NCBI RefSeq assembly: GCF_016411825.1
Contig: NZ_JAEKMH010000001.1
Coordinates: 1,302,001-1,366,000, forward strand
Direction: 5' to 3'
Origin: Devosia sediminis
GTDB taxonomy: Bacteria > Pseudomonadota > Alphaproteobacteria > Rhizobiales > Devosiaceae
DNA length: 64,000 nt
This document shows, one piece after another, positions 28,277 to 39,016 of the stretch; position 1 is the first letter of the stretch, and each line of letters starts with the position of its first letter. The position numbers were made by a program, and so were the translations under genes. Under the pieces are notes generated by a model. The model made no database searches, was not told the origin of the DNA, and was given only the letters and a program-made list of their open reading frames with translations.

Positions 28277-29107
28277 TCAGCTTCGGGCGCTGGCCGTTGC
28301 CCCAAAATGTACATCGCCCGCCGTGATAGCGACGCGGTGATCGTCATCGGTCCGGATGATCAGCCGTCCGGCGTCGTCGATCGTTTCAAAAATGCCCCGC
28401 AGGATTTCGCCATTCTGGTTGACCGCGACGGGAGCGCCTATTCCGGCTGCGGAAGCGCGCCAGCGCTGCAACACGGCGCCGATGCCGCGGCCGTCATTCC
28501 ACAAACCGAAAGCGTCTACCCAAGCGTCGCTCAGGACCTCGAACAGGTCAGCGGCGCTGCGGTTAGCGCCCAACTGAGCCAGACTTGTGGCGGGATAAGC
28601 CAAATCAGCGGGCGCCGCAACTATGTTTACGCCAATGCCGATGGCGACGGCATGGCGTCCATCGTCCCGCCGCGTTGCCTCGAGGCCGATGCCGACAAGC
28701 TTGGCGCCATCGGCGAGGACATCGTTGGGCCATTTCAGCGCCACGCGGCTGGTACCATCCAGCCCATCCGCAGCGTCGAGGCCGACCTTGACAGTGCCGG
28801 CGGGCAGTATCGAATGCAAGGCCGTGCCGATGGCCACGCCGGCGACGAAGCCCAGGGTTGCGACAACGGCCGGATCGGCATCGGGTACGATCAGCAGCGT
28901 GGCGGCCAGATTGCCCGGCGTATGCTGCCACACCCTGCCCCGGCGGCCGCGACCGGCGGTCTGGTCAGTCGCCACGAACCAGATGCCACCCGGATCGCCC
29001 GCCGCTCCTGCGGCGATGGCTTCGGTCGTGGTCGAACCGACCGTGTCGTAAGCCCGCAGCCGATAGCCGGCGGACTTGGCTTTTGCGCCCAGGACGAAGT
29101 CAGTCAC
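28277..29107 (-). CDS. birA: Biotin--[acetyl-CoA-carboxylase] ligase
   Basis: Attaches biotin to carrier proteins such as AccB via biotinyl-AMP. The 276-residue protein starts straight into the catalytic domain; TDQTAGRGRRGRVWQ near 50 is the biotinyl-AMP loop and ALKWPNDVLADGAKLVGI near 123 the conserved KWPND lysine motif, with a small SH3-like C-terminal domain. It lacks the N-terminal winged helix of E. coli BirA, so it is a ligase only and not a repressor. It sits directly after nuoN, the usual place in this group. Confidence 0.93.
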   Translation of the reverse strand: MTDFVLGAKAKSAGYRLRAYDTVGSTTTEAIAAGAAGDPGGIWFVATDQTAGRGRRGRVWQHTPGNLAATLLIVPDADPAVVATLGFVAGVAIGTALHSILPAGTVKVGLDAADGLDGTSRVALKWPNDVLADGAKLVGIGLEATRRDDGRHAVAIGIGVNIVAAPADLAYPATSLAQLGANRSAADLFEVLSDAWVDAFGLWNDGRGIGAVLQRWRASAAGIGAPVAVNQNGEILRGIFETIDDAGRLIIRTDDDHRVAITAGDVHFGATASARS

Positions 29108-29124
29108 GGCGGTCCAGTCCCGGA

Positions 29125-29151
29125 GTCATCCCACGAAAGCGCGGGAATGAC
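29125..29151. repeat. Single palindromic repeat unit
   Basis: GTCAT (29125-29129) and ATGAC (29147-29151) flank an imperfect inner stem, reading GTCATCCCACGAAAGCGCGG. It resembles the unit at 26353-26373 and lies in the nuoN-birA gap. Confidence 0.55.
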
Positions 29152-29177
29152 CCAGTTGGGAGGATCAATCCCCGCAC

Positions 29178-30623
29178 CTAGAACAGGCTTCCAGCGGCGA
29201 TGTGGGCCCACTGGGCCAGCGGGTTGCCAACGGTGAAGTAGTAGGTGACGACGAGGAAGCCAGAGGCCGCCATGATGATGTTGAGCTCACCCGGAACGGC
29301 AGCGAACTGCTTTACCGGGGCATCGAAGAACATCACCTTGACCACGCGCAGGTAGTAGAAGGCGCTGACCGCGGACGCCAGAACGCCGATCACCGACAGC
29401 ACGTAGAGATTGGCCTCGATGGCTGCGAGGAAGACGTGCCACTTGGCAAAGAACCCGGCGAGCGGCGGCAGGCCGATCAGCGAGAACATCAGGATGGCCA
29501 TGACGGCCGCCACGAAAGGCCGGCTCTGCGCCGCGCCGGCGAGCTCGTCGATGGTTTCGACATAGCCGGTTTCGGTGCGGAAGGAGAGCAGGCAGGCAAA
29601 GAGACCAACGGTCATGGCCACATAGATGGCCATGTAGATGGCGACGCCTTCGACGCCCACCTGGGTGCCCGACGACAGGCCGACCAGGGCAAAGCCCACG
29701 TGACCAATCGAGGAATAGGCGATCAGGCGCTTCAGCGACTGCTGGCCGATGGCGGCGAAGGCCGCCAGCACCATGGAGGCGATGGAGAGGAAGATGACGA
29801 TCTGCTGCCAATCGCTGGTGATGGGCGCGAAGGTATCCATCACAAGGCGGATCATCAGCGTCATCGCCGCGACCTTGGGAGCCATGGCGAAGAAGGCGGT
29901 AACCGGGGTCGGCGCGCCTTCATAGACGTCGGGCGTCCACATGTGGAACGGCACGGCGGAGATCTTGAAGGCGACACCGGCAAGGAGGAACACCACGCCG
30001 AAGATGAGACCGATGGAGCGGCCTTCATTGGCGATGGCGACAACGATCTCGCCGAGGTTGGTGTGACCCGTGAAGCCGTAGATCAGCGAGGCGCCGTAAA
30101 GCAGCAGGCCCGAGGACAACGCGCCAAGCACGAAGTATTTCAGACCGGCTTCCGAGGCCCGCCCGTCATCGCGCTTGATGGCGGCCATGACATAGAGCGA
30201 GAGCGACTGCAGTTCGAGGCCGACATAGAGGCTCATCAGGTCATTGGCCGAGACCATGACCATCATGCCCAGTGTCGCAAGCAGCGCCAGGATCGAATAT
30301 TCGAACTTGTGGAGGCCATTCTCCTCGGCATTGGAAATGCTGAGGATGAGCGCGAGGCCCGCACCGCCGAGGACCAGCACCTTCATGAAGCGGCCAAAGC
30401 TGTCGGCAATGAAGAGACCATTGAAGATCACGCCATCGGCCGGCTGCAGCAGCACGATGAGGCCCGTCGCCACCAGCAGGCCGACGGACAGCCAGGTGAT
30501 GAGCAGCGAGCGCTCCTTGTTGAGCACGACGCCGAGCAGCAGCAGGACGAGGACGCCCAGCGCCATCAGGATTTCCGGATAGGCGGGAGCCAGGCTCGCG
30601 AAATCGGTAACGTCAGAGTTCAC
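29178..30623 (-). CDS. nuoN: NADH-quinone oxidoreductase subunit N
   Basis: Antiporter-like membrane subunit of complex I. It is about 481 residues with some 14 membrane helices. The conserved proton-channel lysine segment is visible as FKISAVPFHMWTPDVYEGAP near 220, with RLIAYSSIGHVGFALVG near 305. The start at 30623 is GTG; no ATG fits as well before the first helix. It is the last gene of the nuo operon, ten bases after nuoM. Confidence 0.96.
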   Translation of the reverse strand: MNSDVTDFASLAPAYPEILMALGVLVLLLLGVVLNKERSLLITWLSVGLLVATGLIVLLQPADGVIFNGLFIADSFGRFMKVLVLGGAGLALILSISNAEENGLHKFEYSILALLATLGMMVMVSANDLMSLYVGLELQSLSLYVMAAIKRDDGRASEAGLKYFVLGALSSGLLLYGASLIYGFTGHTNLGEIVVAIANEGRSIGLIFGVVFLLAGVAFKISAVPFHMWTPDVYEGAPTPVTAFFAMAPKVAAMTLMIRLVMDTFAPITSDWQQIVIFLSIASMVLAAFAAIGQQSLKRLIAYSSIGHVGFALVGLSSGTQVGVEGVAIYMAIYVAMTVGLFACLLSFRTETGYVETIDELAGAAQSRPFVAAVMAILMFSLIGLPPLAGFFAKWHVFLAAIEANLYVLSVIGVLASAVSAFYYLRVVKVMFFDAPVKQFAAVPGELNIIMAASGFLVVTYYFTVGNPLAQWAHIAAGSLF

Positions 30624-30632
30624 GTCAGTCTC

Positions 30633-32219
30633 CTAGTGCGCAGCAGGCTCGGCCGCATGTTCTTCGGCGGCCGGCTGTTCCGCGCCTTCGGCAGGCGCGA
30701 CATATTCGAGGGGGGCGCGTTCGTCGGCCAGGTCAACGGCCGGGTTGCGGCCGGTGCTTTCCGAGTAATGGGCGACCAGATTGTCCACGGCGGCGGCCGT
30801 CGTGTCGAGGATCGGCGCGGGATAGAAGCCGAAAACCACGGTCAGCACGATGAGCGGATAGAGAACCACCTTCTCGCGCAGGTTGAGGTCAAGAATGCCC
30901 TTGAGGCTCTCCTTGGTCAGCGCCCCGAAAATGGTGCGGCGATAGAGCCAGAGCGCATAGCAGGCCGAGAAGATCACGCCGAAGGCAGCACCGAAGGCCA
31001 CCCAGGTATTGACCTGGAATACGCCCATCATGGTGAGGAATTCGCCCACGAAGCCCGAGGTGCCCGGAAGGCCGACATTGGCCATGGTGAAGACCATGAA
31101 GGCAAAGGCGTATTGCGGCATGCGCTCGACGAGGCCGCCATAGGCGGAAATCTCGCGGGTATGCATGCGGTCATAGATGACGCCGACGCAGAGGAAGAGC
31201 GCGCCCGAAACGATGCCGTGCGAGATCATCTGGAACATCGCGCCCTGGATGCCCAGAGCATTGCCCGCGAAGATGCCCATGGTCACGAAACCCATATGGG
31301 CGACGGACGAATAGGCGATCAGCTTCTTGATGTCGGTCTGCACCAGGGCGACCAGCGAGGTCAGGATGATGGCGGCGACCGAAAGCAGGAATACGAAGTT
31401 GGCAAACTGTGCCGAGGCGTCGGGGAACATGGGCAGCGAGAAGCGCAGGAAGCCGTAGCCGCCAAGCTTCAAGAGGATAGCGGCCAGGATCACCGAACCG
31501 GCGGTCGGAGCCTGCACGTGCGCTTCGGGCAGCCAGCGGTGGAACGGCCACATGGGCATCTTGACCGCGAGCGAGGCGAAGAAGGCGAGCCACAGCCAGG
31601 TCTGCATGCCAACCGGGAAATCGTGGCCGAGCAGGCGCACGATGTCGGTGGTGCCGGCATCCCAGTACATGGCCATCATGGCCAGCAGCATCAGCACCGA
31701 GCCGATGAAGGTATAGAAGAAAAACTTGTACGCCGCCTGGATGCGGGCAGAGCCGCCCCAGATGCCGATGATCAGGAACATCGGCAGCAGCGTGCCTTCG
31801 AAGAAGACGTAGAACATGGCCAGATCGAGCGTGGTGAAAACGCCGATCATCAGCGTTTCGAGCACCAGGAAGACGATCATGTATTCCTTGAGGCGGGAGT
31901 CGACTTCCCAGCTCGAGACCACCACGGCCGGCATCAGCAGCGCCGTGAGGACAACGAACAGCACCGAAATGCCGTCGACGCCGACGCGGTAGCCGATCGA
32001 GTCGCCGATCCAGGGCAGGTCCACGACGAACTGGAACCCGGCCGAGGACGGGTCGAAGGCCTGCCAGAGCGCCAGCGAGAGGCTGAAGACCACGATGGTG
32101 ACGATCAGCGAGATCCAGCGGATCGCGTTCAGCGCCGTCTTGGGCGTCAGCAGCAGGATGGCGGCGCCGAGCACCGGCAGCCAGGTCAGAAGCGTGAGGA
32201 TGGAGTTCTCGAAGGTCAT
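30633..32219 (-). CDS. nuoM: NADH-quinone oxidoreductase subunit M
   Basis: Proton-pumping antiporter-like subunit of complex I. The 528-residue protein shows [20 protein letters not shown] near 230 (channel lysine and the His/Pro-rich helix break) and [18 protein letters not shown] near 305. The C-terminal tail of about 40 residues is acidic and alanine/glutamate-rich ([13 protein letters not shown] end), an extension beyond the membrane core seen in several alphaproteobacteria. Its ATG shares one base with the nuoL stop. Confidence 0.96.
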   Translation of the reverse strand: MTFENSILTLLTWLPVLGAAILLLTPKTALNAIRWISLIVTIVVFSLSLALWQAFDPSSAGFQFVVDLPWIGDSIGYRVGVDGISVLFVVLTALLMPAVVVSSWEVDSRLKEYMIVFLVLETLMIGVFTTLDLAMFYVFFEGTLLPMFLIIGIWGGSARIQAAYKFFFYTFIGSVLMLLAMMAMYWDAGTTDIVRLLGHDFPVGMQTWLWLAFFASLAVKMPMWPFHRWLPEAHVQAPTAGSVILAAILLKLGGYGFLRFSLPMFPDASAQFANFVFLLSVAAIILTSLVALVQTDIKKLIAYSSVAHMGFVTMGIFAGNALGIQGAMFQMISHGIVSGALFLCVGVIYDRMHTREISAYGGLVERMPQYAFAFMVFTMANVGLPGTSGFVGEFLTMMGVFQVNTWVAFGAAFGVIFSACYALWLYRRTIFGALTKESLKGILDLNLREKVVLYPLIVLTVVFGFYPAPILDTTAAAVDNLVAHYSESTGRNPAVDLADERAPLEYVAPAEGAEQPAAEEHAAEPAAH

Positions 32220-34357
32220 CAGATCAGTCCCCCGGCCGCGATGGCCCAGGTCAGCAGCGCCGCGATGCCGATGAGCATGGCGAAGGCATAGTGGTAGAGA
32301 TAGCCGGACTGGAGCTTGACGACCCAGCTGGTGACGTTCTGGACGCGACGGCCGAGGCCCTCGGTGATCTTGCCATCCACCAGCCAGTCATCGAAGCCCT
32401 TCCAGATCGCATTGCCGATCCAGAGCGCCGGGCGCACGAAGATGCGGTCATAGAGCTGGTCGAAGTACCACTTGTTGAGCAGGAACTGGTAGAGGCCCGG
32501 ATTGGTGGCGGCGATGCGGCCCGGCACTTCGGGGCGCCGGATATACATGTACCAGGCGGTCACGAAGCCGATGATCATGGCGATCGTGGCGCTCCACTTC
32601 ACCCAGGTCGGCACGTGGTGCGCGTCCTCGATGATCTGGTGGTCGACATAGATCGAGCCGGCGAAGAAGTGCTCGATGTGCTCCACGTCGTGGAAGAACA
32701 TGCCGTAGAAAACCACGCCGGCCAGGACGGCGCCGACGGCCAGCACATAGAGCGGCACCAGCATGACATTGGGCGACTCGTGCGCATTGTCATAGGCCGA
32801 GCCGTGGTGGTGATCGTGGCCGTGATCGTCGTGGGCATGAGCGGCATGCGCATGATCGGGAGCATTGCTGTCGTCGATCGGCTCTTCATGGGTCTCGTGC
32901 GCAGTGTGCGTCGGATCCGGATGCGGGCCTTCGCCATGGTGCTGCGCGTCGCGCGGCGAGCCATGGAAGGTCAGGTGCACCAGGCGCCAGGAGTAGAAGC
33001 TGGTGAACAGAGCCGCCACCACCAGCATCCAGAAGGCGAAGGAGCCGACATTGCCACCGAAGGCGTAGGCACTTTCGATGATGGCATCCTTGGAGAAGAA
33101 GCCGGCGAAGCCGAAATTGGTGCCCGGAATGCCGACGCCGGTGAGCGCCAGGGTACCGATCATCATCATCGCATAGGTGATGGGGATCTTCCTGGCGAGG
33201 CCACCCATGTTCCGCATGTCCTGCTCGTGGTGCATCGCATGGATGACCGAGCCGGCGCCGAGGAACAGAAGGGCCTTGAAGAAGGCGTGGGTGAAGAGGT
33301 GAAAGACACCGGCCGAATAGGCCCCGACGCCGAGCGCCACGAACATGTAGCCGAGCTGCGAACAGGTCGAGTAGGCGATGACGCGCTTGATATCGTTCTG
33401 GACGAGACCCACCGTCGCCGCGAAGAAGGCGGTGATGGCGCCGATGACGATGACGACGGTCAACGCGACGGGTGAGGTTTCAAACAGCGGCGACAGGCGG
33501 GCGACCATGAAGACGCCGGCGGTGACCATGGTCGCAGCGTGGATCAGCGCCGACACCGGGGTCGGGCCTTCCATGGCGTCCGGAAGCCAGGTGTGCAGCA
33601 GGAACTGCGCCGACTTGCCCATGGCACCCATGAAGAGCAGCAGGCAGACCACCGTCATGGCGTCGAGCTGCCAGGCGAGGAACTGGATGACCGGCAGGCC
33701 GGTGGTGGCGAATTCGTCGGCGGCATGGAAGGCGCCGTCGAAGTCGATGTGACCGAGCACGAAGAAAGCGCCGAAGATGCCCAGGGCAAAGCCGAAGTCA
33801 CCGACACGGTTGACCACGAAGGCCTTCATGGCCGCGGCATTGGCGGAAGGCTTGGTGTACCAGAAGCCGATCAGCAGGTAGGAGGCCAGACCCACGCCTT
33901 CCCAGCCGAAGAACATCTGCAGGAAGTTGTCGGCCGTCACCAGCATGAGCATGGCGAAGGTGAAGAGCGAGAGATAGGCGAAGAAGCGCGAGCGATGCGG
34001 ATCTTCGTGCATGTAGCCGATGGAATAGACGTGCACGAGAGCCGAGACGGTGTTGACCACGACCAGCATGATGGCGGTCAGCGTGTCGACGCGCAGGATC
34101 CAGCGCAGGTCCAGGTCGCCGACCTGAATCCAGCGCATCACCTCGACCTTGATGACGGCGGCATGACCGTCGCCCGTGGCGCCGACAAGGCCATCACCGA
34201 AGGCGACGGGAATGAACACGACCCAGCTCAGCACCGCCGCGATCAGCAGCAGGCCGGTGGTGATGAACTCGGATGGCCGGTGGCCGATGGAGCGGCCCAG
34301 AAGGCCGGCAACCAGCGCCCCGATGAGGGGCAGGAAAACAATCGCCTGAATGATCAT
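32219..34357 (-). CDS. nuoL: NADH-quinone oxidoreductase subunit L
   Basis: Largest antiporter-like subunit of complex I, with the lateral helix. The 712-residue protein is longer than the E. coli form (613), mainly because of a soluble insert of about 60 residues (near 470-530) very rich in His, Asp and Glu ([18 protein letters not shown]). The conserved core shows [20 protein letters not shown] near 230 and [18 protein letters not shown] near 320. It stands between nuoK and nuoM, overlapping nuoM by one base. The insert may bind metal ions, but similar His-rich loops occur in other alphaproteobacterial NuoL, so it may be only a flexible loop. Confidence 0.96.
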   Translation of the reverse strand: MIIQAIVFLPLIGALVAGLLGRSIGHRPSEFITTGLLLIAAVLSWVVFIPVAFGDGLVGATGDGHAAVIKVEVMRWIQVGDLDLRWILRVDTLTAIMLVVVNTVSALVHVYSIGYMHEDPHRSRFFAYLSLFTFAMLMLVTADNFLQMFFGWEGVGLASYLLIGFWYTKPSANAAAMKAFVVNRVGDFGFALGIFGAFFVLGHIDFDGAFHAADEFATTGLPVIQFLAWQLDAMTVVCLLLFMGAMGKSAQFLLHTWLPDAMEGPTPVSALIHAATMVTAGVFMVARLSPLFETSPVALTVVIVIGAITAFFAATVGLVQNDIKRVIAYSTCSQLGYMFVALGVGAYSAGVFHLFTHAFFKALLFLGAGSVIHAMHHEQDMRNMGGLARKIPITYAMMMIGTLALTGVGIPGTNFGFAGFFSKDAIIESAYAFGGNVGSFAFWMLVVAALFTSFYSWRLVHLTFHGSPRDAQHHGEGPHPDPTHTAHETHEEPIDDSNAPDHAHAAHAHDDHGHDHHHGSAYDNAHESPNVMLVPLYVLAVGAVLAGVVFYGMFFHDVEHIEHFFAGSIYVDHQIIEDAHHVPTWVKWSATIAMIIGFVTAWYMYIRRPEVPGRIAATNPGLYQFLLNKWYFDQLYDRIFVRPALWIGNAIWKGFDDWLVDGKITEGLGRRVQNVTSWVVKLQSGYLYHYAFAMLIGIAALLTWAIAAGGLI

Positions 34358-34368
34358 AGCGGGTGCTC

Positions 34369-34683
34369 TTAGCCCTTCATCATATTGACGTCTTCAACCG
34401 CGATGGAGCCGCGGTTGCGGTAGAAGATAACGAGGATGGCGAGGCCGATGGCGGCCTCGGCGGCAGCCACGGTGAGGATCATCAGGGCGAAGACCTGGCC
34501 CTGCAAATCAGCCAAGTGGGCGCTGAAGGCCACAAGGTTGAGGTTCACCGCCAGGAGGATGAGTTCCACCGACATCAGGATGACGATGATGTTCTTGCGG
34601 TTGATGAAGATACCGAACACGCCCAGCGTGAAGAGGATTGCCGCTACGGTCAGGTAATGACCGAGCCCGATTTCCAGACCCAT
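34369..34683 (-). CDS. nuoK: NADH-quinone oxidoreductase subunit K
   Basis: Small three-helix membrane subunit of complex I (MrpC-like). The 104-residue protein has the two conserved membrane glutamates, in [16 protein letters not shown] near 38 and [13 protein letters not shown] near 72, which are needed for proton transfer. Size is standard. It follows nuoJ by nine bases. Confidence 0.96.
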   Translation of the reverse strand: MGLEIGLGHYLTVAAILFTLGVFGIFINRKNIIVILMSVELILLAVNLNLVAFSAHLADLQGQVFALMILTVAAAEAAIGLAILVIFYRNRGSIAVEDVNMMKG

Positions 34684-34692
34684 GAGAACCCC

Positions 34693-35301
34693 CTATAGCC
34701 CCTGACCGCTTTTGACTTTGACATTGCGCACCGTTTCGCTGGGCTTGCGCGCCAACTGCGATGCGGTGCTCTGCCGCTTGATGCCCGGACGATGACGCAG
34801 CGTCAGCACGATGGCGCCGATCATGGCGACCAGCAGTACGGCAGCGGCGCCCTGGAACAGGAAGACGTAGCGCGTGTAGAGCACCTGGCCGAGCGCCCGC
34901 GTGTTGTCGACGGTTGCGTCGATCGGCAGGCCGCCAGCGCCGACCACATCGGGCGCGATGACGAAGCTGCCTGCCACCAGCAGCAGCTCGAGGAAGAGGA
35001 TGCCCCCCACAAGCATGCCGACCGGCGCATAGGCGAGCAGGCCCGACTTGAGCTCGGCGAAATCGACGTCGAGCATCATCACGACGAAGAGGAACAGCAC
35101 GGCCACGGCGCCCACATAGACCACGATCAGCAGCAGCGCGAGGAACTCGGCTCCGGCCAGCATGAAGAGGCCGGCGGCGTTGACGAAGGTCAGGATGAGG
35201 AACAGCACGGCGTGCACGGGATTGCGCGCCGAGATGACCATGAAGGCCGCGGCCACGGTGATGGCTGCGAAGACGTAGAAGAAGAACAGCGGAAGGGTCA
35301 T
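34693..35301 (-). CDS. nuoJ: NADH-quinone oxidoreductase subunit J
   Basis: Five-helix membrane subunit of complex I. The 202-residue protein shows the conserved third helix YVGAVAVLFLFVVMMLDVDF near 60 with the pi-bulge glycine region. The C-terminal 40 residues after LRHRPGIKRQ are a basic cytoplasmic tail. Length is typical. Lies between nuoI and nuoK with 12- and nine-base gaps. Confidence 0.96.
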   Translation of the reverse strand: MTLPLFFFYVFAAITVAAAFMVISARNPVHAVLFLILTFVNAAGLFMLAGAEFLALLLIVVYVGAVAVLFLFVVMMLDVDFAELKSGLLAYAPVGMLVGGILFLELLLVAGSFVIAPDVVGAGGLPIDATVDNTRALGQVLYTRYVFLFQGAAAVLLVAMIGAIVLTLRHRPGIKRQSTASQLARKPSETVRNVKVKSGQGL

Positions 35302-35313
35302 GCTCTTCCCTCG

Positions 35314-35802
35314 TTAGCGATAGGGCGCGTCGGCAGCCAGGTTGGCAGCGATTTCACGCTCCCACCGGTCGCCGTTGCTGAGGAGCTTCTCTTTCGAGAA
35401 ATAGAGCTCTTCACGCGTTTCGGTTGCGAATTCGAAGTTCGGGCCTTCGACGATGGCGTCCACCGGGCAGGCTTCCTGGCAGAAGCCGCAATAGATGCAC
35501 TTCACCATGTCGATGTCGTAGCGCACGGTGCGGCGGGTGCCGTCGTTCTGGCGCGGACCGGCCTCGATGGTGATGGCCTGGGCCGGGCAGATGGCTTCGC
35601 ACAGCTTGCAGGCGATGCAGCGCTCTTCCCCATTGGGGTAGCGGCGCAGCGCGTGCTCACCACGGAAGCGCGGCGACACCGGGCCCTTTTCGAAGGGGTA
35701 GTTGATGGTCGGCTTGGCGCCGAAGAAATAGCGCATGGCCAGGAAGAAGGCCGATACGAATTCCCGCAGCAGCAGCGTGTTGACGATCTGTCCGACGCGC
35801 AT
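35314..35802 (-). CDS. nuoI: NADH-quinone oxidoreductase subunit I
   Basis: Carries the two [4Fe-4S] clusters N6a and N6b that link the hydrophilic arm to the membrane arm. The 162-residue protein has both ferredoxin motifs, [12 protein letters not shown] near 62 and [12 protein letters not shown] near 102, and an N-terminal amphipathic anchor. The frame is open a further 92 codons upstream, but that is nuoH read out of frame; ATG 35802 shares a base with the nuoH stop (TGATG), the expected coupling. Confidence 0.97.
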   Translation of the reverse strand: MRVGQIVNTLLLREFVSAFFLAMRYFFGAKPTINYPFEKGPVSPRFRGEHALRRYPNGEERCIACKLCEAICPAQAITIEAGPRQNDGTRRTVRYDIDMVKCIYCGFCQEACPVDAIVEGPNFEFATETREELYFSKEKLLSNGDRWEREIAANLAADAPYR

Positions 35803-36899
35803 CAGGCAACTCCTCCGTGCCAGCCCCAGCCCGTGAGCTGAAGGACGAAAGCGACGATCACGACCATGATCAGCGAGAGCGGCAGGAACAGCTTCCAGCC
35901 GATCCGCATGAGCTGGTCGTAGCGATAGCGGGGCACGATGGCCTTTGCCATGGCGAACATGAAGAAGACGAGGGTTACCTTGATGAAGAACCAGATCAGC
36001 CCCGGGATCCAGGTGAAGGGGGGCAGATCGATGGGCGAGGCCCAGCCGCCCAGGAACAGGACGGTGGTCATGGCGCACATGAGCAGGATCGAGATGTACT
36101 CACCCAGCATGAACAGCAGGTAAGGCGTGGACGAGTATTCGGTCATGAAGCCGGCGACCAGCTCGGACTCGCCTTCCACCATGTCGAAGGGCGGGCGATT
36201 GGTCTCGGCCAGGGCCGAGATGTAGAACACCACGAACATCGGGAAGAGCGGCAGCCAGAACCAGTTGAGGAAGCTGAGCCACGGCACGCCCAGGCTATGG
36301 GCGAGGCCCATTTCGGTCTGGGCGATGACGATGTCATTGAGGTTGAGCGAGCCGACGCAGAGCAGGACGGTGATGATGACGAGGCCGATGGAGACTTCGT
36401 AGGACACCATCTGCGCGGCGGAACGGAGGGCGCCGAGGAAGGGGTACTTCGAGTTGGATGCCCAGCCGCCGATGATGACGCCATAGACGCCCAGCGACGA
36501 AATGCCCAGCAGGTAGAGAATGCCGATATTGATGTTGGCCATGGCCCAGCCATTGTCCACCGGCACGACGGCCCAGCCGGCAAGCGCCAGCGTGGCCGTG
36601 ATCAGCGGGGCCAGGAGGAACATGACCTTGTCGGCGCCGGCAGGGATGACGGCTTCCTTGACGGCGAACTTGATGAGGTCGGCGAAGGACTGCAGAAGAC
36701 CGAAGGGACCGACGACGTTGGGACCGCGGCGCATCTGCACGGCAGCCCACACCTTGCGGTCACCCAGGAGGATGAAGGCGGTGAAGATCAGGAGGCCGAC
36801 GAGCAGCGCCAGGGCCTTGTAGACAAAGCCGATCTGAGTGCCCCAGCCGAGGACCGGGATACCCAGGAGGTAGTCGAGGGCGGAGAGAAAAAAGTCCAT
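35802..36899 (-). CDS. nuoH: NADH-quinone oxidoreductase subunit H
   Basis: Membrane subunit forming the quinone chamber. The 365-residue protein has eight or nine helices and the conserved loop [19 protein letters not shown] near 52, plus the acidic-loop motif [20 protein letters not shown] near 232 that links quinone binding to proton transfer. Standard size; nuoG ends nine bases upstream. Confidence 0.97.
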   Translation of the reverse strand: MDFFLSALDYLLGIPVLGWGTQIGFVYKALALLVGLLIFTAFILLGDRKVWAAVQMRRGPNVVGPFGLLQSFADLIKFAVKEAVIPAGADKVMFLLAPLITATLALAGWAVVPVDNGWAMANINIGILYLLGISSLGVYGVIIGGWASNSKYPFLGALRSAAQMVSYEVSIGLVIITVLLCVGSLNLNDIVIAQTEMGLAHSLGVPWLSFLNWFWLPLFPMFVVFYISALAETNRPPFDMVEGESELVAGFMTEYSSTPYLLFMLGEYISILLMCAMTTVLFLGGWASPIDLPPFTWIPGLIWFFIKVTLVFFMFAMAKAIVPRYRYDQLMRIGWKLFLPLSLIMVVIVAFVLQLTGWGWHGGVA

Positions 36900-36908
36900 T
36901 ATGCTCCC

Positions 36909-39011
36909 CTACTCCGCGGCCTGCCGCAGACCTGCGGCCATCTGGGCGCATTCGGCCATGGTGGCCGAGGCGCGGGCGATCGGATTGCTGAGATAGAAGT
37001 CGGTCACCAGCGAAGCGTAGGGAGCCGACTTGGTCTTGATGGCGGCCTTGGCGAGCTTGGCGACATCGGCCACCGAACCGGGGGCGATCTCGTCGATGCG
37101 GGCCAGATGCGGGAATTCCGCATAGAGCGCGGCGCGCAACTGGGCCAGAGAATTATAAGGCAGAGCCTGGCCGATGGCGCCAGAGAGAGCGCGGATGATG
37201 GCCCAGTCTTCCTTGGCGTCGCCAGGCGGGAACACGGCACGGGCGGTGACCTGCACGCGGCCCTCGGTGTTCACATAGGTGCCCGACTTTTCGGTGTAGG
37301 TCGCGGCCGGCAGAATGACGTCGGCGCGGTGAGCACCCTTGTCGCCATGCGAGCCGATATAGACCACGAAAGCCTTGCCCATGGCGGACATGTCGTATTC
37401 GTCGGCGCCGAGCAGGAACAGCACGTCGAGCTCGCCCTTGCCGGCCAGAGCGATCTGGTCGGCCGAGCAAACGCCGCCGTCATGCGGCACGAAACCAATA
37501 TCGAGACCGCCAACGCGGCTGGCTGCATTATGCAGCAGCGCGAAGCCGTTCCAGCCGGCATCGACATTGGCGCCGGTGGCCAGCTTGGCCGCGAGTGTGA
37601 TGGTGTCGCGGCCGGCCTGCTTGCCGAGGCTGGCATGGGAAACCGCACCCTCGCCCATGATGATCAGCGGACGCTTGGCGTTCTTGAGCGTCTCGGCAAA
37701 GGCACCCTTGCCGGCGGCCAGATCGGCCAGCGTCTCGAAGCCCGAACCCAGATATTCGTGGGCATAGGTCAGGTCGGCCTGCTCGCCGATGACTGCGATG
37801 GGCAGGTTGGTGGCGCGCCAGGTCTTGCGGATGCGGGCGTTGACCAGCGACGCTTCCTTGCGCGGATTGGTGCCGATGATGAGGATGGCGTCGGCCTGTT
37901 CGATCCCCGCAATGGTGGGATTAAAGATGTAAGCCGAGCGCGGCATGGACGGATCGATGCCCGACATGGCGGGACGCACGTCGGTCATGCCCGAACCAAC
38001 AGAGGCGAGCAGGCCCTTGAGGGCATACATTTCCTCGACAGCGGCGAGGTCACCGGCAATGGCCCCGACCTTGTTGCCGGCCTTCTTGATGCGGCTGGCA
38101 ACGGCGGAAAGCGCTTCTTCCCAGCTCGCGGGCTGTAGCTTGCCGGCCTTGCGCACATAAGGGCGATCGAGGCGCTGGCTCTTCAGACCATCCCAGATGA
38201 AGCGGGTCTTGTCCGAAATCCACTCTTCGTTGATGGCCTCGTTGATGCGCGGCAGGACGCGCATGACTTCGCGGCCGCGGCTGTCGACGCGGATGGCCGA
38301 GCCGACGGCGTCCATGACGTCGATGCTCTCGGTCTTGTTGAGTTCCCACGGACGAGCGTGGAATTCATAGGGTTTCGAGGTCAGGGCACCGACCGGGCAG
38401 AGGTCGATGACATTGCCCTGCAACTCGCTGGTCAGCGCGCGTTCGAGATAGGGGGTGATCTCGGCATCTTCGCCGCGACCCAATAGGCCCAGCTCGGAAA
38501 TGCCGGCGACTTCGGTGGTGAAGCGGACGCAACGGGTGCAGTGAATGCACCGGTTCATCGAGGTCTTGATCAGCGGGCCCATATACTTGTCTTCGACGGC
38601 GCGCTTGTTCTCGAAGAAGCGCGAGCCGGAGACGCCATAGGCCATGGCCTGGTCCTGCAGGTCGCATTCGCCGCCCTGATCGCAGATCGGGCAATCGAGC
38701 GGATGGTTGATCAGCAGGAATTCCATCACGCCTTCGCGGGCCTTCTTGACCATGGGCGTGTTGGTGAACATTTCAGGCGGCTCGCCGTTGGGGCCAGGAC
38801 GCAGGTCCTTGACCGACATGGCGCAGCTTGCCTGCGGCTTCGGGGGGCCACCCTTCACTTCGACCAGGCACATGCGGCAATTGCCGGCGACCGACAGGCG
38901 CTCGTGGTAGCAGAAGCGCGGGATTTCCGCGCCGGCTGCTTCGGCGGCCTGCATGAGGGTGTAGTGATCGGGGACTTCGACGAGGGTGCCGTCGACTTTG
39001 ATGTTGGCCAT
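36909..39011 (-). CDS. nuoG: NADH-quinone oxidoreductase subunit G
   Basis: Largest hydrophilic subunit of complex I. From ATG 39011 it is 700 residues. The N-terminal domain has the [2Fe-2S] motif (CYHERLSVAGNCRMC), the His-ligated cluster region around CPICDQGGECDLQD, and the [4Fe-4S] motif MNRCIHCTRCVRF; the rest is a molybdopterin-oxidoreductase-like fold without the cofactor. The frame extends 91 codons further up, but that is nuoF antiphase reading and is rejected. nuoF ends six bases upstream. Confidence 0.97.
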   Translation of the reverse strand: MANIKVDGTLVEVPDHYTLMQAAEAAGAEIPRFCYHERLSVAGNCRMCLVEVKGGPPKPQASCAMSVKDLRPGPNGEPPEMFTNTPMVKKAREGVMEFLLINHPLDCPICDQGGECDLQDQAMAYGVSGSRFFENKRAVEDKYMGPLIKTSMNRCIHCTRCVRFTTEVAGISELGLLGRGEDAEITPYLERALTSELQGNVIDLCPVGALTSKPYEFHARPWELNKTESIDVMDAVGSAIRVDSRGREVMRVLPRINEAINEEWISDKTRFIWDGLKSQRLDRPYVRKAGKLQPASWEEALSAVASRIKKAGNKVGAIAGDLAAVEEMYALKGLLASVGSGMTDVRPAMSGIDPSMPRSAYIFNPTIAGIEQADAILIIGTNPRKEASLVNARIRKTWRATNLPIAVIGEQADLTYAHEYLGSGFETLADLAAGKGAFAETLKNAKRPLIIMGEGAVSHASLGKQAGRDTITLAAKLATGANVDAGWNGFALLHNAASRVGGLDIGFVPHDGGVCSADQIALAGKGELDVLFLLGADEYDMSAMGKAFVVYIGSHGDKGAHRADVILPAATYTEKSGTYVNTEGRVQVTARAVFPPGDAKEDWAIIRALSGAIGQALPYNSLAQLRAALYAEFPHLARIDEIAPGSVADVAKLAKAAIKTKSAPYASLVTDFYLSNPIARASATMAECAQMAAGLRQAAE

Positions 39012-39016
39012 CAAAC

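Noticed and set aside
29202-32291. 1029-residue plus-strand frame opposite nuoN and nuoM
   Set aside because: It is the antisense frame of two certain genes; the His/Asp/Gly-rich product is typical of GC-rich shadow frames and shows no domain.
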